Shown here one piece after another: positions 23,126 through 35,151 of a DNA stretch of 64,000 nt (its first letter is position 1; each line of letters begins with the position of its first letter). The notes under the pieces were generated by a model. It made no database searches, was not told where the DNA came from, and saw only the letters and a program-made list of their open reading frames with translations. A program made the translations under genes and the position numbers. This stretch comes from Adiantum capillus-veneris. Its lineage: Eukaryota > Streptophyta > Polypodiopsida > Polypodiales > Pteridaceae. The stretch spans positions 112,996,141-113,060,140 of the forward strand of contig CM043942.1 of the NCBI GenBank assembly GCA_014529385.2. Direction: 5' to 3'.

Positions 23126-26100
23126 CTACCCTACACCTAACTGCTTGCGAAAATGCGCAAAGCTCTCTGAGGGAAGTCCTTTTGTTAGTAGATCAGCAGG
23201 ATTTTCTGTGGTGTGAACTTTGACAAGCTGAAGTTGCTTATCCTCGAGCATTTCCCTGATGAAATGATACTCCACATCCACATGCTTTGTCTTTGAGTGA
23301 TAAACTGGATTGCGAGCCAATTGTATAGCACTTTGACTATCACAATATAACACAGGCATCTCTTCTTTGATTCCCAAATCTGTTACTAGTCGATTAAGCC
23401 AAATTGATTCTTTGCATGCCTCTGATGTTGCAACATATTCAGCCTCTCTAGTAGACTGAGTAACACAATCTTGTAATCTAGAACGCCATGATACTGCTCC
23501 ACCAGCCAATGTAAAGACATGCCCTGACGTAGACCTTCGGTTGTCTAAGTCAACTGCATAATCTGAGTCTGTAAAACCCTTTACACTTAGCTCCTGACTC
23601 CCATAGCATATACGCATACTCTTTGTAGCTTTCAGGTATCTCAATATTCCTTTCACTGCCTCCCAATGTTTCTTGCTTGGGTTTGACATGTATCGACTTA
23701 CTACTCCCACTGTAAATGCAATGTCTGGGCGAGTAGCAATCATTGCATACATCAAACTACCCACTGCAGACCCATATGGAATCTTATCCATTTCAGCCTT
23801 TTCTTCCTCAGACACATGACAATCTTGTTTGCTAAGTTTCACATATAGTGGCAATGGAACACTCAGTGCCTTTCCCTTCTCCATATTGAAACGTTGCAAC
23901 CTTGTCAATATACTCTATTTGAGATAACCAAATCAACTTCTTTGATCTGTCTCTCTCAATGCGCATACCAAGTATATGACTTGCCTCACCCATGTCTTTC
24001 ATGTCAAACGATTTTGCCATCTTTGACTTCAAAGCTGAAATTTCTTCCAAGTGCTTGCGAGCAATCAACATGTCATCCACATACAAAATAAGGATCAGCC
24101 AACTACCATCCTTAGCCTTCTTTGTATATAGACAGTGATCGAACTCACTACGCTTGTAGCCTTGAGAAAGCATAAACTTGTGGAATTTATGGTACCATGC
24201 CCTCGGTGATTGTTTTAAGCCATAAAGACTCTTTAACAACTGGCATACCCAATCTTCCTTGCCTTTCTCAACAAACCCTTCTGGCTGCTGCATGTAAATT
24301 TCCACATCTAAATCACCAGGCAAGAATGCTGTCTTCACATCCATTTGGTGCAACACCAAATCTAATATGGCAACCAATGCAAGAAAGCATCTCAATGTAG
24401 TCATCTTGACCACCGGAGAGAAGACTTCATCAAAGTCAATGCCTTGTTCTTGCTTAAAGCCCTTGGCAACAAGCCTTGCTTTGTACTTTGGCTGACTATC
24501 ATGAGCGGCGATCTTATACCTGTAAACCCATTTACAAGGTAGAGCCTTTTTGCCCTGTGGTAATTTAACTAGCTTCCATGTCTTGTTTTTCTGCAGAGCT
24601 GTCATCTCTGACTGCATGGCCAATTGCCAATTCCCGGAGTCCTTCATTTGCACTGCTTCCTTGTAACATGAAGGCTCATCGCAATCAGTCAACATGACAT
24701 AGTTCATAGATGGAACAAACCTATCAGGAGGTCGCGTGACACGTCCAGAACTACGCACAATAGGTGGCTCAGGCTCAGCCACAACTTGTGGTTTCACTCT
24801 ATCTTGTCCTTGCTCCTCTTGAGCCCTGACATTTTGTCTTGCACGTGCAGGTCCATCTTCTTGGAAGACAACTCTTCTAATCTCCTCAACCCTCTCTGGT
24901 TTAGAATGATATTTGGATTCATTAAAGTGAACATCATTGCTGCGGACAACCTTTCTGGATTCGGGATCCCAAAGTCTGTACCCCATCTCACCAGAATTAC
25001 CATAGCCTAGAAAGATGCACTTTCTACTCTTTGGCTCAAGTTTGTTCCTAAATTCCTTTGGAACGTGAGTATATGCCTCACAGCCAAAGACTCTGAGATG
25101 CTTGTATGAGGGCATTTTGCCTGACCATACCATCTCTGGCACTGAATCCTTCTGCAAAACCTTGCTAGGAGATCTATTTACAAGATGAACAGCTGTTGAT
25201 ACAGCTTCAGCCCAAAACCCATTTGGCAGCTCTGCATTAGACAACATACTTCTGACCTTCTCTTGTATGGTCCTATTCATCCTCTCAGCAACACCATTTT
25301 GAGGAGGATTGTAAGGAGCAGTAAGTTCACGTTTTATACCTTTTGACTCACAAAAGTCCTGAAAGGCCTTTGAAACATACTCTCCACCATTGTCAGTGCG
25401 TAAGCATTTAAGCTTCTTGCCACTCTAATTCTCCACAAGTGTCACAAACGTTTTGAAAACACTAAACACTTCATCCTTGTGCTTGAGAAAGTAAACTCAT
25501 ACTTTCCTCGAGTAATCATCTATAAATGTCATAAAGTAAGAAGCTCCCCCTAGAGATAGGTTAGGCATAGGTCCACACAAATCACTATAAACAAGTACCA
25601 ACTGTTTATCTCTTCTACTGCTTCTATGCTTATGTGGCTGCTGTGTTTGCTTACCATATAGACAATGTTCACAGAATTCAAAATCATTAAATGAAAAGCC
25701 AGGCAAATAACTAGAACGAGACAAGATTTCCATTCCCTTCTTGGACATATGTCCTAACCGGCTATGCCACAAAGAAACGTTCGGCTGCTCGGTTACATTG
25801 ATTACATTTTTTGAGACATTTGATACATAAATCATGTAAAGTCCTCCAGACTTTACTCCATGTGCTACTGTCATAGAACCCTTGGATATCTTCCACATGT
25901 TCTGTCCAAAAGTGGTGACGTAGCCAGCATCATCAAGTAAACCTGTGCTGATCAAGCTCTTTGTAATTGCGGGAACATGTTTCACATTCTTCAGCGTGAA
26001 AGAAGAGCCATTCTGAAACTTCAATTGAACATCTCCAACACCTAAGATCTCACATGTTTGCCCATTGCCTAGCCAAACATGATCTTTAGTGGTCACATAA

Positions 26101-27102
26101 GAGGTAAACCACTCCTTGTTTGGAGACACATGAAGTGATGCCCCTGAGTCTATAATCCAGTCACTCAGTGCATTTCCATCAGATGCTGTAAGAAGAGCTG
26201 AGTCCATTGTATTCTTCAAGAAGTAGATGTCTCCTGACACTAGACTGTCATCCTCTGCAACAGTGTTTGTCACATTTATTTCTTGAATCTTCACTGAGGA
26301 CTTGTTCTTCTCACCATGGTCTTCAGCTTTCTCTTTGCCTTTTTCTGCTTTCCATTCTCTGCAGTCTCTTTTCATGTGACCCTTCTTGCCACAATGGTAG
26401 CATTCTATGTCACTCTTGCCTTTATCACTGCGGGACTTGCTACGAGACTGATTCCTCTTTCCACCTTTGTACTTTTCTTTGGTCCTTCCCCTGACAACTA
26501 AGGCTGTTCCTTTGCCTTTGTCCATTGTCTTTCTATTGGTTTCTTCAGTAAGCAGACTTCCTTCTACACCTGCTATGTTCAAACCATCTGGAGGTGTAGA
26601 ATTACTCAAAGCTGTGCGAAAAGTGTCCCAACTTTCCGGCAATGTGATCAACAGGAACATAGCTCTAACAGGTTCATCAAAGTTGACACCTTGAGCTGAC
26701 AACTGACTATAGATTGTGTTGAATTGATTCAGATGATTGGACATAGGTGTCCCTTCTTTCATCTTCAAGTCAACAAGCTTCTTAAGCCAGTATACCTGTG
26801 AAGCTGCACCGCTTCTCATAAAGATCACTCAGCTTTAACCATGCTTGATAAGCCGACATCTCGTCTGCTACATTGAAGTAAACGCTTTCTGCCAAAGTCA
26901 ACATAATGGTAGAAAGTGCCAATTCATCCATTTCGCTCCATTCATCTTCGTACATATCTTCTGGTTTTATCCCCTTGAGCTTTATAGGTTTTATCTACTT
27001 GTTTTGTACCAACACGTGCCAAATCTGCTTCTTCCACAATGGGAAATTGGTTCCATCCAGCTTCTTGATATTGTAAAGAGCAGTGTCCTGTGATCTAGCC
27101 AT
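23126..27102 (-). pseudogene. copia family B gag-pol, copy 1, with stops and frameshifts
   Basis: The start is the ATG at 27102-27100 (MARSQDTALYN). Domains in order: gag; zinc knuckle CYHCGKKGHMKRDC; protease DSGAS; GAG-pre-integrase LWHSRLGH; integrase zinc site (CEHC) and core (DNGGEY); RT with YVDD at about 24083-24072; RNase H (TDSDYA, STREAEY, CDSQSA). Breaks: TAG at codon 36 (26997-26995); a 2-bp loss near 26810; TGA at 25499-25497 and TAG at 25427-25425 in the integrase; a 2-bp loss near 23898. The first and the two integrase stops also occur in copy 2. Outside these breaks the protein is well kept and ends normally at 23126. Confidence 0.95.
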
Positions 27103-28184
27103 AGCTACGCTTCACAGTGGTTTACTTTCCTGGGAAAAATTCGGCAGAGTTACCCCTGTAAATTGACCTCTGAACCAATATCAACTTGTCAAATGAACCA
27201 AGAAAGCTTCAGATTCTGCATAAATTTTGGCAGAGTCTCCTTTGTAAAATGGCTCTGGTGTACTCAAAAAACTGACCAAAAAACAGCTAAAAAACACTGT
27301 CTCTCTGACACTGTAAGCTGCGCTTAAACCTTTCCTGCACCTGTACATTCTCTCACTGTCCTGTCACTGTCCTGTAAGCATAGACTGTGACAATGCCTCA
27401 ACGGCAATAAAGCAAAGATGCAATCCCAACTGTCTAAGCCACAGTCAATACATCCTAGCTGCCTATCTAAGGGTGCTCGAGGGATCGCTCCAAGACCTGT
27501 ATCACCGAAAGGATCTCAACATTCGAGAATCCCCTAGCTCAATAAAACCTCACTCGACCCTCAACAAAGGCTGCAGTGAATTTGACAGTACATAGACTTC
27601 CCACAAAGTCATACATCCACAAATTTCCCACTGTATGCTGTAAGCGCTGCGGCGGTTGTTTGCTGCGTGACTCACAGCCAGCAAACCCTCAACAGACATA
27701 CATCACCTCTGACAATACATCCCATGTGGAAGTACCTGCAATGTCAGGATGAAATCTGGAATATCAAGCAGCAAACACAAGCTACCTGATGAACTAGTGG
27801 ATGACGCCTACAGTCTGTGTAGATGCGCCTGTGTCGTATGTGATACGCCTCCAAGAACTGTGAGCCCTCCTTCGATGTGTAAACAGCCACAAATCAACAC
27901 TCTGGGAGTGTCGATATCCTCAGCACCTGCAGTCGTAGGCCGAAAACCCCAAATTTGCAGAGTCAGATCTGCACCCGTCGAGACCACGTAGTCGAAAATG
28001 GCCTGCACAGACCTTTGTCGAAGCCGAACGGTGGTCGAGATGACCTCAGAATGAAATTCTGAGCACACCTAGCCCTTCGAGCTTCTCCACAGGATTTGGG
28101 GCCGTGTCTTCGCCTATCGAATTTCACTCCAATCTGAGCTGGTGACTCTAGCCTCCTGCAGTGCTGCCCCGAGCCTCGATCTGA
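27103..28184 (-). other. Leader of copia family B copy 1
   Basis: About 1.08 kb between primer site and gag. It keeps an open frame of 86 codons at 28068-27808 whose protein is nearly the same as that of the leader frame in copy 2 (34864-35151). The two copies are so similar that this alone does not prove selection. Confidence 0.6.
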
Positions 28185-28196
28185 GCTCTGATACCA
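28185..28196 (-). other. Primer binding site, tRNA-iMet type
   Basis: The minus strand reads TGGTATCAGAGC, two bases inside the 5' LTR. Confidence 0.92.
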
Positions 28197-28198
28197 GT

Positions 28199-28390
28199 TG
28201 AAGGAGTACGAGCGAAAGTGCGATGCGAGAGAGAGTGCGAGAAGAAGAGCACGACGATATGGTGAACTCGCTCTACTGTAATGTGGAGAGCATAGTGAGT
28301 TCTTATTAGGTTTTTACAAAAGAATATGTGTACATACCTGGCGGCCCGCCCACTTACCTAGGCGACCACATTGGGCTTTATACCCCAACA
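28199..28390 (-). repeat. 5' LTR of copia family B copy 1
   Basis: 192 bp, same boundaries as the 3' LTR, followed inward by the primer site. Confidence 0.97.
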
Positions 28391-28850
28391 AGAACGATCT
28401 CTTATTGGGAGGGAAGGCATTCAAGACCCAAATGTTGCTAATCGCAGCACAAATTGCTAGATTTTGTTACTTCAAACAGGTTTGCAAGGCTAGGAATCAT
28501 TGGGTCTTCAAAAATGCCATGGAAACAGCTAGTTTTCATGGCATTGGGTCTTCAAAAATGCCATGGAAACAACTAGTTTCACAAAGATAATACAAGAAAC
28601 CAGGGGGGCGGTTATCACAATTGAAAAATGGATGAACATTGATGAATGGAATAGGGCAAATGGCACTGCAATGACTCGCTTACATGGTTAAAGGTGTGGA
28701 CCCGTGGGGTGCCTCCCCTATCAGCCGATATAACTATGATCTATTAGAGTTGTCATCGCTTGGCACGAGCATGGCAAGAATTTGTATTTTTTTTGGTTAT
28801 GCTAATATAATCTTCTCACCATTGTGAGTTTTGCAATAATAGTAAAAATA
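28391..28850 (+). pseudogene. LINE ORF2 C-terminal region, part 2, and 3' UTR
   Basis: This continues the LINE of 22497-22844. A frame at 28405-28590 has the KARNHWVFKN block typical of the LINE C-terminus (WxxRNxxVF pattern). A 44-bp duplication (28498-28541, repeated from 28542) follows. The ORF ends at about 28689. The 3' UTR carries CAGCCGATATAACTATGATC and CTCACCATTGTGAG, and an A-rich end near 28840. The A tail is imperfect. Confidence 0.7.
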
Positions 28851-29005
28851 TTAAAATCACTATTATAAAATCTTTTTCTTATCATAACATTTAATTGAAT
28901 GTAAGAAAAGATAAGCTTCATGGCGGAAATCACTCACACACACAATTAAGGATATCTTATAAACAAAAGTGCACTCTTGGGTACGAGTTATTTCATAATT
29001 TTATT

Positions 29006-29007
<2 letters not shown>

Positions 29008-29053
<46 letters not shown>
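29008..29053 (+). repeat. (TC)n microsatellite
   Basis: 46 bp of uninterrupted TC dinucleotides. Confidence 0.97.
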
Positions 29054-29056
<3 letters not shown>

Positions 29057-29084
29057 ATATATTTATCACAACAAAAAATGTCAC

Positions 29085-29780
29085 CTTCATGAGGCCACCA
29101 TGAAATCTTCACCTCTGTGGCCTGTGAGGTGCATGCGGGCAAGGAGGCCCATTGATGACGTGTGGCAGGGCCGCACTTGTTTCAACAGGACTAGTGGGGT
29201 GGCTAGCTTTTCTCCTTGCGGGGCTCGGTGTCCCTATGGGGTGAGGGCCTTGCAGTCTCGACTTGTGGGGTGGTCGGATCTAGAAGCTTTGCTCCCTACG
29301 GGGCTGCGTGTTCCTGTAGGGTGAGGGCCTTGCAGTCTCGACATGACTCCCTCTCCTCACCTTGTGTCCCTGCCCTTATTTTTGGGCTTGGTGGAGCTTG
29401 CCCCTCCATGCCCTTCTTGGGTATAAGCGACGATTGGGGCCTTTACGTCAGTGGTGGCACCAAGGTGAAACCTCTTTTGATTTAATGCGCTCCTTGCCTA
29501 TGGTCACTCATATTTATTGGTTAGGGGCCAAAGGTACTTCGACAAAATGAGGGGAAAATATTGGCTAGGGGCCAAAGACACTTGGACAAAATGGGTGGCT
29601 CCCATTTTAGCTTTTGTTAGCTCACGTTGCTATGATTAGATTTGTATGGGTGGCTCCCTGTAAAGCCGGACTATGCGGTGTTTGTTGCGTCCATGGCTCG
29701 GTGCAAGCATGGATTCTATGTAATTCTTTTGGTATTTTAATTTAATCCACTCACATTCTGTGAATGCTGAAAAAAAAGAG
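29085..29780 (+). other. GC/GT-rich block with LINE-like 3' tail
   Basis: It contains two copies of a ~48-bp motif (29215-29262 and 29296-29343, sharing GTGAGGGCCTTGCAGTCTCG), then GGTGGCTCCCTGTAAAGCCG, TGTAATTCTTTTGG, TCCACTCACATTCTGTGAA and an A run ending at about 29778. The ending resembles the LINE 3' UTRs at 22370-22496 and 28700-28845. It is a probable 5'-truncated LINE tail; no coding part was recognised. Confidence 0.5.
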
Positions 29781-30499
29781 GGAAAAATATATCATTGCAC
29801 CTAAAAAGGAACAGTGACTTCCATGGTTGATTTTTATTACCGTATGGAATTTTTAACTAATTGCACTTTGTAGACACACCCTCTGACGGCGGTGTCGTGC
29901 AGCTCCGCTTCTATGATGAGAAAAAGAGCAGAGAAATGCAAGCTAAGCTTCTTTGAAGCTTACACATTAAGTGAGCAGTGATCAGGGCTTGATAACAAGT
30001 CAAGCTTAATGATTAGTGTATGCCAGATGCGGTTTATAAGGGCCAATAGATGCCTCAATGATGCCAAAAATGAGTATGCTTGCAGTGACCACATATGAGA
30101 GATTATGATCCAGAACTGTAGTGCTTGAAGTGCTCTACTGGCTTGTCTTTAGGACTCGTCGATTGGAGCTACGGTGAAGAAGTTATGGCAGTTTGAAGTT
30201 TGAGTTAATGCAGATCCGTACCGGATTGGGCAACTACAGCTGAGCTGACAGAATTGAAATGAATGCACGGGCCTGAAGTGCTCACTTTGTGGAGCGCGTC
30301 GGTCTTTTCAGATCAGCGATTGGAGTTACGGTTGCCAAGATATTGGCCGTTAAAGATTCACCGGAGTGCCATTTGGGATTTTTACAGCCTCAACAGGGTT
30401 TGTATGCGCTCTATGCATTTTGAGAAGTCTAAAGGAATTAACGACTCGCCAAACCGAGTCCGGGTTCATGAGATAGTATGGATTGAGGCCGGTGTCAGT

Positions 30500-32761
30500 T
30501 GTTGGCACTGTTGAGTTGGGTAATTTTGGCATTATCTGAGAAGCTGATGCAAGCTATTAACAACCGAGTGCAAAGGGACTTCTGGCAAGTAAAATCACCT
30601 ATACGTGCATCTTAGAAGCATGAGGCATTATTCGAGATGCTAGTATGCACAGTCAAAGTCACGAAGATATTGTTAGTCAAGGACTGTTGTGGGAAGATGT
30701 CCTGCTTGGCAAAAAACATTTTGATCTTCACTTGTGGTTAGCAATGCTTTGGCCGGCATGCGTGCCAAATGTGATGCCTTCTACTTGCCGGCCGCTCACT
30801 ATGAGACTCAATGGCCGCCAGGAGCAAAGGCCGGTCGTCCAAGGCCATAAGTTAAAGGGCCGCCCAAGGCCATAAGCCAATGGCCTCCCAAAACCATTTA
30901 AATAGATACCCAATAGGGTAAGCAGTGTGTAAGCAACGGAAGAAGAAAGGAGAAAAAGCATGGCGGCAGCGAATGGCAGAGGGGGATGAACTTTGGATGC
31001 TCGCGCAAGGCGCATGCATGCTCAGACGGGCTCAGTGATGAAACGAATTTTGCGGGGCTCGCAAAGGCGCTCCATTTGAGACCCTCGCCGACGGATTTTA
31101 CGCTAGTCGGCCCTTTTTCCTGCCACGTCACTGAGCGGCTTTTCCCGCGCCACGTCAGTCACGGCGCCGTGACTGCGTGGTGGGGACAATTTTTTTTTTG
31201 AAGAGGAGAGTTTTTTAGGGAAGCTTCAAGGAGCGGAGCAAGAAGGCAATTCAAAGCAACGAGGAGGATGACAAGCCAACGAGAACTGGGAGGAAACCAA
31301 GGAGCTATTGCAAGCAAAACGGGCAAGAGGACCAAGGAGATAACGAGGAGATAACATGGAAGGCAAAGCTTCTTTCTTTTTCTCTCTCTCGAGAAGGGGA
31401 GGTAGAGGCAAGCTAAGTCAGACAAGCAAAGCAAGAGAGGAAACGAAAGAGCTTGGTGGAAGGAACAAGAAGCCCGGAGGAAGCTTGGACGGGAGCTCGA
31501 AGGGGAGAAGAAGGGTAGAAGGTGAGGTGAGCTCGGAAGAGGAGCTTTAAGAAGAATCTTCCTCTCTCTCTCGGCTTCCACAAAGATCCCACCTCTCTCT
31601 ATGCATGAGAAGGGATCATTAAAGGCAAGAAGAAGGGCATTGCATGCGAGGGGGGAATTCGAGGCAACGAGGAGGTGAGAGGAATCAATGAGGACTCCAA
31701 GGAAGGCAAAGCTTAGCAAGGCGGAGGAGAGTGAGGGCAAGTGATTGCGAGGATGGAGGAAGGTTTTTGGCTAGGAAGCAAGCAAGGAGTGGAGATTGAG
31801 GAGAGGAAGAAGGCTCGAGCTCTCTCTCTCTCTCGCTTGAATAAGAAAAAAGCAAAGAGTATTCTCTCTTTCTCTCTCATCCTTGGTAAGCAAGAAAGCA
31901 GCAGGAAGTGTTTCTCTCTCTTTCGAGCATGAACGAAGAAAAGGACCATAGATATTTCTCTTTCTCTCTCTCGACCGTTGAGAAGAAAACAAGCAACGAG
32001 CAAGGAGGATAGCAAGGAGATAACAAGCATCAACGAAGAAAAGGGAGAGTTGTTCGAAGAAGAAGAAGACGAGCTTGGGCAAGAGAATCCTTCGAGGCTT
32101 GAGCAGGTAAAGGCAAGAAGAAGGGATTGCAAGCAAAGGGGGAAGAGTTAAGGTTTGGCAAGAGCAGGTAAGGTAGATCTCGGCAAGGTAAAGAGTGAAG
32201 TTTGGCAAGAGCAGATAAGCAGATTTCGGCAAGATAAGGTACTCAAGAAAAAGAGAGTCGGAGGACCAAAGGCGATCAGAGCACATGGATTAGAGGAGAC
32301 ATAAAAATTTATAAAACGGTAGATAAGTAAGTGCAAGCGTACAAGGCAGGATAATTAATAACTACTGAAGCTTGATGATTGATGTAGTGAGCAGAATTGA
32401 AGACTGCAGGATCCACGGACATTTGAAGCAGATGAAGCAACATGAGGAAAATTTCCATAACCTTCATCACCTAGAAGTTGATTTAACATTCTTTTAAGTC
32501 CGGTGTCGTTAACGGCCCGGTTAATTCTGTAAAGCGGGAGCCTAAACTCCTAGTTAGCAGATGATCCAAGTGACGGTGTTGTTAACAGCCCGCCTTGGCG
32601 AAAGGTTAAGTTGTACTCAAGCATTAATCAATTAATTGATGATTGTGGTGATTGGCAGAGCAGTCAGTGTCTGTTGTTCTTGTTCTCTCTCTTTGACACC
32701 TCCCACAGCCAGAGGCCCGGCGCCTACCCGGCTCACGTAGCGAACACATATCCCCCCGACA
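30500..32761 (+). other. GA-rich block, possible long LTR remnant
   Basis: It starts TGTTGGCA and ends CCGACA, has a TATA-like ATTTAAATAG at about 30896-30905, and then a long purine-rich stretch. A CG-rich ending (GGCGCCTACCCGG near 32719) recurs in weaker form near 10683. No target duplication, primer site or second copy was found, so the LTR reading is speculative. Confidence 0.25.
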
Positions 32762-33693
32762 GCGGGAGTTTCACTGATACTATATAAAAGAGACAAAACT
32801 TCCATCCAAGTGGCTGCAAATGCTTGTAGACACAATGGATGCAAATAAGACCCTGCCTTCTCGAAACGATGCCCCATTGCCAGCTTGCTCTCTCCTCGAC
32901 TTCATAGTGCCCTTCTCTCCTCTTGGCTTCCTAGAGTAGTTGCGGGCTAGGTTCCTACATTTGATGCCCTTTTGAAGGGCTAATAAGGCCTCTATCATCT
33001 GTGTTTGCCATTGCTCTCTATGAATGGGCTCCCCATCCCATCCCACGATTCTTCAAGGTCGGGGCTCGAGGGGCAGCAGGTTTGCACCCTCCATCTGTAG
33101 TACATTATACAGAAGAATTTTGGAGGTGGCCACCTCAGTAGCTATAATAAGAAAGCGTACCTCCCCACGACAACGACAATGTCACAAACCCACATCCGCC
33201 ATCTCAGTAGTTGGAATGCGTTCTATCATCTGACACATTGGCACCCAGAATCGACGATGGACATCCAATTACAACTCCCCACGCTAGCACTCAGAAAGTC
33301 CTACGCCAATGTGGAAGGACCATAGTAGTGCGGCTCTGATGTAGAGCAGAAGACCGTCGTAGATTGGACATCAAACAGAGGCACACCTTTGACTTATAGA
33401 GACAATGTGCAAGGCAGTGTCAGTTTCATGTAGACGATGATTGTGCAAAAGCGACGCTCCCAGTGCTCAATGTGTTGGCCCCCCTCTCCCCACACATGAC
33501 GGTGGGGAATGGTCTCTTGCTGACCATTCACCCGGAAGCCATGCTCCGCATGACTCCCGACCTCCGCCAATCGCCTTGCAGTCGCCTGGATTCCAAAGAA
33601 TGGTTAGCAAGGGACCATTCCCTACACCTTCCTATATTCTTCCTCTTTGTCACTATTCCTATATTCATGTTCTCTGTCATTATTCCTATATTC

Positions 33694-33696
<3 letters not shown>

Positions 33697-33767
<71 letters not shown>
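33697..33767 (+). repeat. (CT)n microsatellite
   Basis: 71 bp of uninterrupted CT dinucleotides, with a short imperfect duplication of TATTCCTATATTC just upstream. Confidence 0.97.
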
Positions 33768-33769
<2 letters not shown>

Positions 33770-34090
33770 CATCCATCCATGCAGTTGCAGTTGGGGGGAG
33801 GGGGAATCTTTAGAGGAAGTGAAGAAAGCCAAGTATGTAGTAGGGGGTAACCCGTTGGAGAAAATAAAAAATTGGTGTCATTAAGTGGGTTGAAAAATTC
33901 AAAGGGTAATTGTAATGGCAAGTTGAAAGGCGAATGGTGATGGTGGCCTTCGTAGCACGCACAGAGGAGGTGGACGAGAGGAATGGAGCAAGTGGGCCAA
34001 GTACGCATCGCGGAGGCAGACGCGACCGCGAGCAGGTGGATAGGAGTTGGCATCAACAAAGGGGAGGGGTTATTGGAATGCTTAGTATTT

Positions 34091-34182
34091 TTTTCAAAAT
34101 TATAGAGAGGCCATCCCCATCACCGAGTTGGGAGAGTTTTCAAAATTACAGAGAGGCCATCCCCATCACCGAGTTGGGAGCA
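34091..34182 (+). repeat. 46-bp tandem duplication
   Basis: The unit 34091-34136 recurs at 34137-34182 (shared GAGAGGCCATCCCCATCACC) with one or two changes. Confidence 0.9.
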
Positions 34183-34568
34183 CTACAGTGGTGTACGACA
34201 ACTGAACTCTGGTCAGAACTCTGTATTGTGAAAGGGTTCATCTCTCAACCAAATGATTTTTTATAAGTTGAAGCCTTCAACTAAGGCTGGCACGAAATAT
34301 TGTGCTGGAAGTGGAAGCATCTCGCTATTGAATGAATAAAATTGGAACGAGCTAGTAGAGCAAGTATGTGCACAATGCACATAAGAAGTTCACAAATTGC
34401 AAAAAGCAGTGTTACTCTATTTCAATGACACACAAAGCACACAATTGATATACAGGACTTCCCCTTTGATTGAGCCAAAATGGCTTCTGGCAAATCTTGA
34501 ATAGTCATGAGCTAGACGAGCACATGTTTAAATCTTCTGCACAAGAGTGATTTTTACTCGGACAGAGA

Positions 34569-34760
34569 TGTTGGGGTATAAAGCCCAATGTGGTTACCCA
34601 GGTAAGTGGGCGGGCCGCCAGGTATGTACACATATTCTTTTGTTAAAACCTAATAATAACTCACTATGCTCTACACATTACAGTAGAGCGAGTTCACCAT
34701 ATCGTCGTGCTCTTCTTCTCGCACTCTCTCTCGCGTCGCACTTCCGCTCGTACTCCTTCA
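34569..34760 (+). repeat. 5' LTR of copia family B copy 2
   Basis: 192 bp, TGTTGGGG...CCTTCA. Confidence 0.97.
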
Positions 34761-34762
34761 AC

Positions 34763-34774
34763 TGGTATCAGAGC
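34763..34774 (+). other. Primer binding site, tRNA-iMet type
   Basis: TGGTATCAGAGC, two bases after the 5' LTR. Confidence 0.93.
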
Positions 34775-34863
34775 TGAGATCGAGGCTCGGGGCAGCACTG
34801 CAGGAGGCTAGAGTCACCAGCTCAGATTGGAGTGAAATTCGACAGGCAAAGACACGGCCCCAA

Positions 34864-35151
34864 ATGTTGTGGGCAAGCTCGAAGGGCTTGGTGTGCTCAG
34901 AATTTCATTTTGAGATCATCTCGATCACCGTTCGGCTTCGACAACGGTCTGCGCAGGCCATTTTCGACTACGTGGTCTCGGCGGGTGCAGATCCGACTCT
35001 GCAAATTTGGGGTTTTCGGCCTACGACTGCAGGTGCTGAGGATATCGACACTCCCAGAGTGTTGATTTGTGGCTGTCTACACATCGAAGGACGGCTCACA
35101 GTTCTTGGAGGCGTGTCACATACGACACGGGCGCATCTACACAGACTGTAG
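34864..35151 (+). other. Open frame in the leader of copia family B copy 2
   Basis: A 95-codon frame between primer site and gag. Its last ~85 residues match the leader frame of copy 1 (28068-27808) with few changes. No known domain is seen. It may be chance conservation between young copies. Confidence 0.35.

Larger units (their letters stand above)
22840..28395 (-). mobile_element. Ty1-copia family B, copy 1 (minus strand), full length but defective
   Basis: Both 192-bp LTRs are present (22845-23036 and 28199-28390), flanked by a perfect 5-bp duplication AGAAC (22840-22844 and 28391-28395). On the minus strand the order is 5' LTR, primer site, ~1.08-kb leader, gag-pol, polypurine tract, 3' LTR. 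The LTRs differ at four positions by eye (about 2%). It is inserted in a LINE. Gag-pol carries three stops and two frameshifts. Confidence 0.97.
28851..34563. other. Gene-free region between the two family B elements
   Basis: Contains two (CT)n tracts, a GC-rich block with a LINE-like tail (29085-29780), a GA-rich block (about 31190-32160) and a short tandem duplication at 34091-34182. The long frames open through the CT/GA tracts are products of composition. No host gene was recognised. Confidence 0.6.

Noticed and set aside
26207-26694. Frames antisense to copia family B gag, also at 36253-36740
   Set aside because: Shadows of the gag-pol coding strand that recur simply because the element recurs.
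27749-27991. 80-codon frame antisense to the family B leader, also at 34968-35210
   Set aside because: Conserved only because the two leaders are nearly identical; no independent support.
31159-32286. Overlapping minus-strand frames of 130-190 codons
   Set aside because: They lie in a purine-rich block whose complement lacks stop codons by composition; the peptides are Ser/Leu/Phe-rich without domains.
30500-32761. Candidate solo LTR of about 2.26 kb with TG...CA ends
   Set aside because: Flanking 5-mers do not match (TCAGT against GCGGG), no primer site or polypurine tract follows, and there is no second copy here. Kept only as a weak annotation.
33441-33884. Long open frames on both strands through the (CT)n tract
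   Set aside because: Dinucleotide repeats leave all frames open and give Ser-Leu or Arg-Glu runs. No family resemblance outside the repeat.
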